Assembly: GCA_002327315.1 (NCBI GenBank)
Contig: DCVI01000225.1
Coordinates: 1-7,636, forward strand
Direction: 5' to 3'
Source of the DNA: Syntrophaceae bacterium UBA2192
Lineage (GTDB): Bacteria > Desulfobacterota > Syntrophia > Syntrophales > UBA2192
Length of the DNA: 7,636 bases
This document shows positions 6,901-7,636 of the stretch, in pieces. Positions within the stretch are counted from its first letter, which is position 1. Each line of letters begins with the position of its first letter. A model generated the notes under the pieces. That model was not told the DNA's origin and searched no databases. It saw nothing but the letters and a program-made list of their open reading frames with translations. Position numbers and translations under genes: made by a program.

Positions 6901-6908
6901 AGGGAGGT
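6901..6908 (+). promoter_or_regulatory. Ribosome binding site of aspS
   Basis: AGGGAGGT is a strong Shine-Dalgarno match that ends 8 bases before TTG 6917. It supports this non-ATG start, because no in-frame ATG or GTG precedes the conserved HYCGQL stretch at a better distance. Confidence 0.75.
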
Positions 6909-6916
6909 AAGAACCC

Positions 6917-7636
6917 TTGTCCGACTTCATCTCGAAAACAAAAAGAACCCATTACTGCGGGCAGCTGAAGGCCGACGACGCAGGGAAAGAAGTAGTCCTG
7001 ATGGGCTGGGTGCATCGCCGCCGCGACCACGGCGGGGTCATCTTCGTCGACCTGCGCGATCGCGAAGGCATCGTTCAGGTCGTCTTCAACCCGGAGGCCC
7101 ATGCCGATTCCCACCGGGAGGCCCATCGCATCCGCAGCGAGTTCGTCCTCGCCCTCAAAGGAACGGTGCGCAAACGACCGGAGGGGATGGAAAACCCCGA
7201 GCTTCCGACCGGCCGGATCGAGGTGCTGGTCAATACGATCGAGATCCTCAGCGAGGCGAAAACACCTCCCTTCGTGCTCGATGCCGAGGTGGAGATCTCG
7301 GAAAACATCCGGCTCAAGTATCGTTACCTCGATTTACGGAGACCGGAGCTGCAACGCAACATCATCCTGAGGAGCCGGGTGGCCGCCGCGACGCGGGAGT
7401 ATTTCAACTCGCAGGGTTTCATCGAGGTGGAGACGCCCATGCTCGCGAAGAGCACGCCCGAGGGGGCCCGCGATTACCTGGTGCCCAGCCGCGTCAACCA
7501 GGGCACGTTCTATGCGCTGCCCCAGTCGCCGCAGACGTTCAAGCAGCTCCTGATGATCGCGGGCTTCGACCGCTATTTTCAGATCGTCAAGTGCTTCCGT
7601 GACGAGGATCTCCGTGCCGACCGCCAGCCCGAGTTC
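6917..7636 (+). CDS. aspS: Aspartate--tRNA ligase (AspRS), probably non-discriminating; 3' part outside window
   Basis: This cytoplasmic class IIb synthetase charges tRNA-Asp with aspartate. The first 240 residues are present, about 40% of a typical bacterial AspRS of about 590 residues. The N-terminal OB-fold anticodon-binding domain (about 10-115) shows HYCGQL, GWVHRRRDHGG (30-40) and FVDLRDREGIVQVVF (43-57). The catalytic core begins with RYLDLRRPELQRN, motif 1 around FIEVETPML, then TPEGARDYLVPSR, YALPQSPQTFKQLLM and motif 2 CFRDEDLRADRQPEF at the window edge. His38 (RRDHGG) and Gly90 (RPEG) align with H31 and G82 of Pseudomonas aeruginosa AspRS, which are linked to acceptance of tRNA-Asn. 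The protein is therefore likely non-discriminating, making Asp-tRNA-Asn for amidation by GatCAB; this is inference. Start TTG is chosen from the ribosome binding site. It follows hisS by 165 bases and may be co-transcribed with it. Confidence 0.97.
   Translation, partial: MSDFISKTKRTHYCGQLKADDAGKEVVLMGWVHRRRDHGGVIFVDLRDREGIVQVVFNPEAHADSHREAHRIRSEFVLALKGTVRKRPEGMENPELPTGRIEVLVNTIEILSEAKTPPFVLDAEVEISENIRLKYRYLDLRRPELQRNIILRSRVAAATREYFNSQGFIEVETPMLAKSTPEGARDYLVPSRVNQGTFYALPQSPQTFKQLLMIAGFDRYFQIVKCFRDEDLRADRQPEF

Noticed and set aside
6752..6916. Rho-independent terminator after hisS
   Set aside because: The arms are imperfect and no T-run follows on the plus strand; read-through into aspS is more likely.
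1..7636. CRISPR array, insertion sequence, phage or toxin-antitoxin genes
   Set aside because: No regularly spaced direct repeats, transposase, integrase or small toxin-like gene pair was seen.

Overview
The window is GC-rich bacterial chromosome, probably from a Desulfobacterota ("deltaproteobacterial") lineage such as the Syntrophales. That placement is inferred from the PilS/PilR-like pair, the ComEC, HisRS and AspRS sequence types, and the style of the intergenic repeats. It rests on no database search.

Layout, left to right. Positions 1-2578 hold a two-component system on the minus strand: a six-helix PAS-containing sensor kinase of PilS/NtrB type (818-2578), then a sigma-54-type response regulator (808 down to 1) cut by the window edge. 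The regulator's ribosome binding site overlaps the kinase stop codon. A 351-base divergent spacer (2579-2929) carries a C/G-rich palindrome and a heptanucleotide repeat. On the plus strand follow comEC (2930-5404), the competence DNA-uptake channel with its C-terminal metallo-beta-lactamase-fold domain; hisS (5477-6751); a 165-base spacer with a degenerate octad repeat arranged as two opposed arms (6788-6896); and the first 240 codons of aspS (6917 onward).

How the genes may work together. hisS and aspS are a common bacterial synthetase pair. The AspRS carries the His and Gly residues linked to relaxed (Asp/Asn) tRNA recognition, so the cell probably makes Asn-tRNA through GatCAB. PilS/PilR-like systems often control type IV pili, and pili feed DNA to ComEC, so the divergent kinase-regulator and comEC pair could be functionally linked; this is inference from position only.

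I see no obvious new multi-gene system. The main oddities are the unusual sigma-54 contact loop (GAHSGA in place of GAFTGA) and other substitutions at normally conserved positions in the response regulator, and the three different repeat types in the two long spacers.
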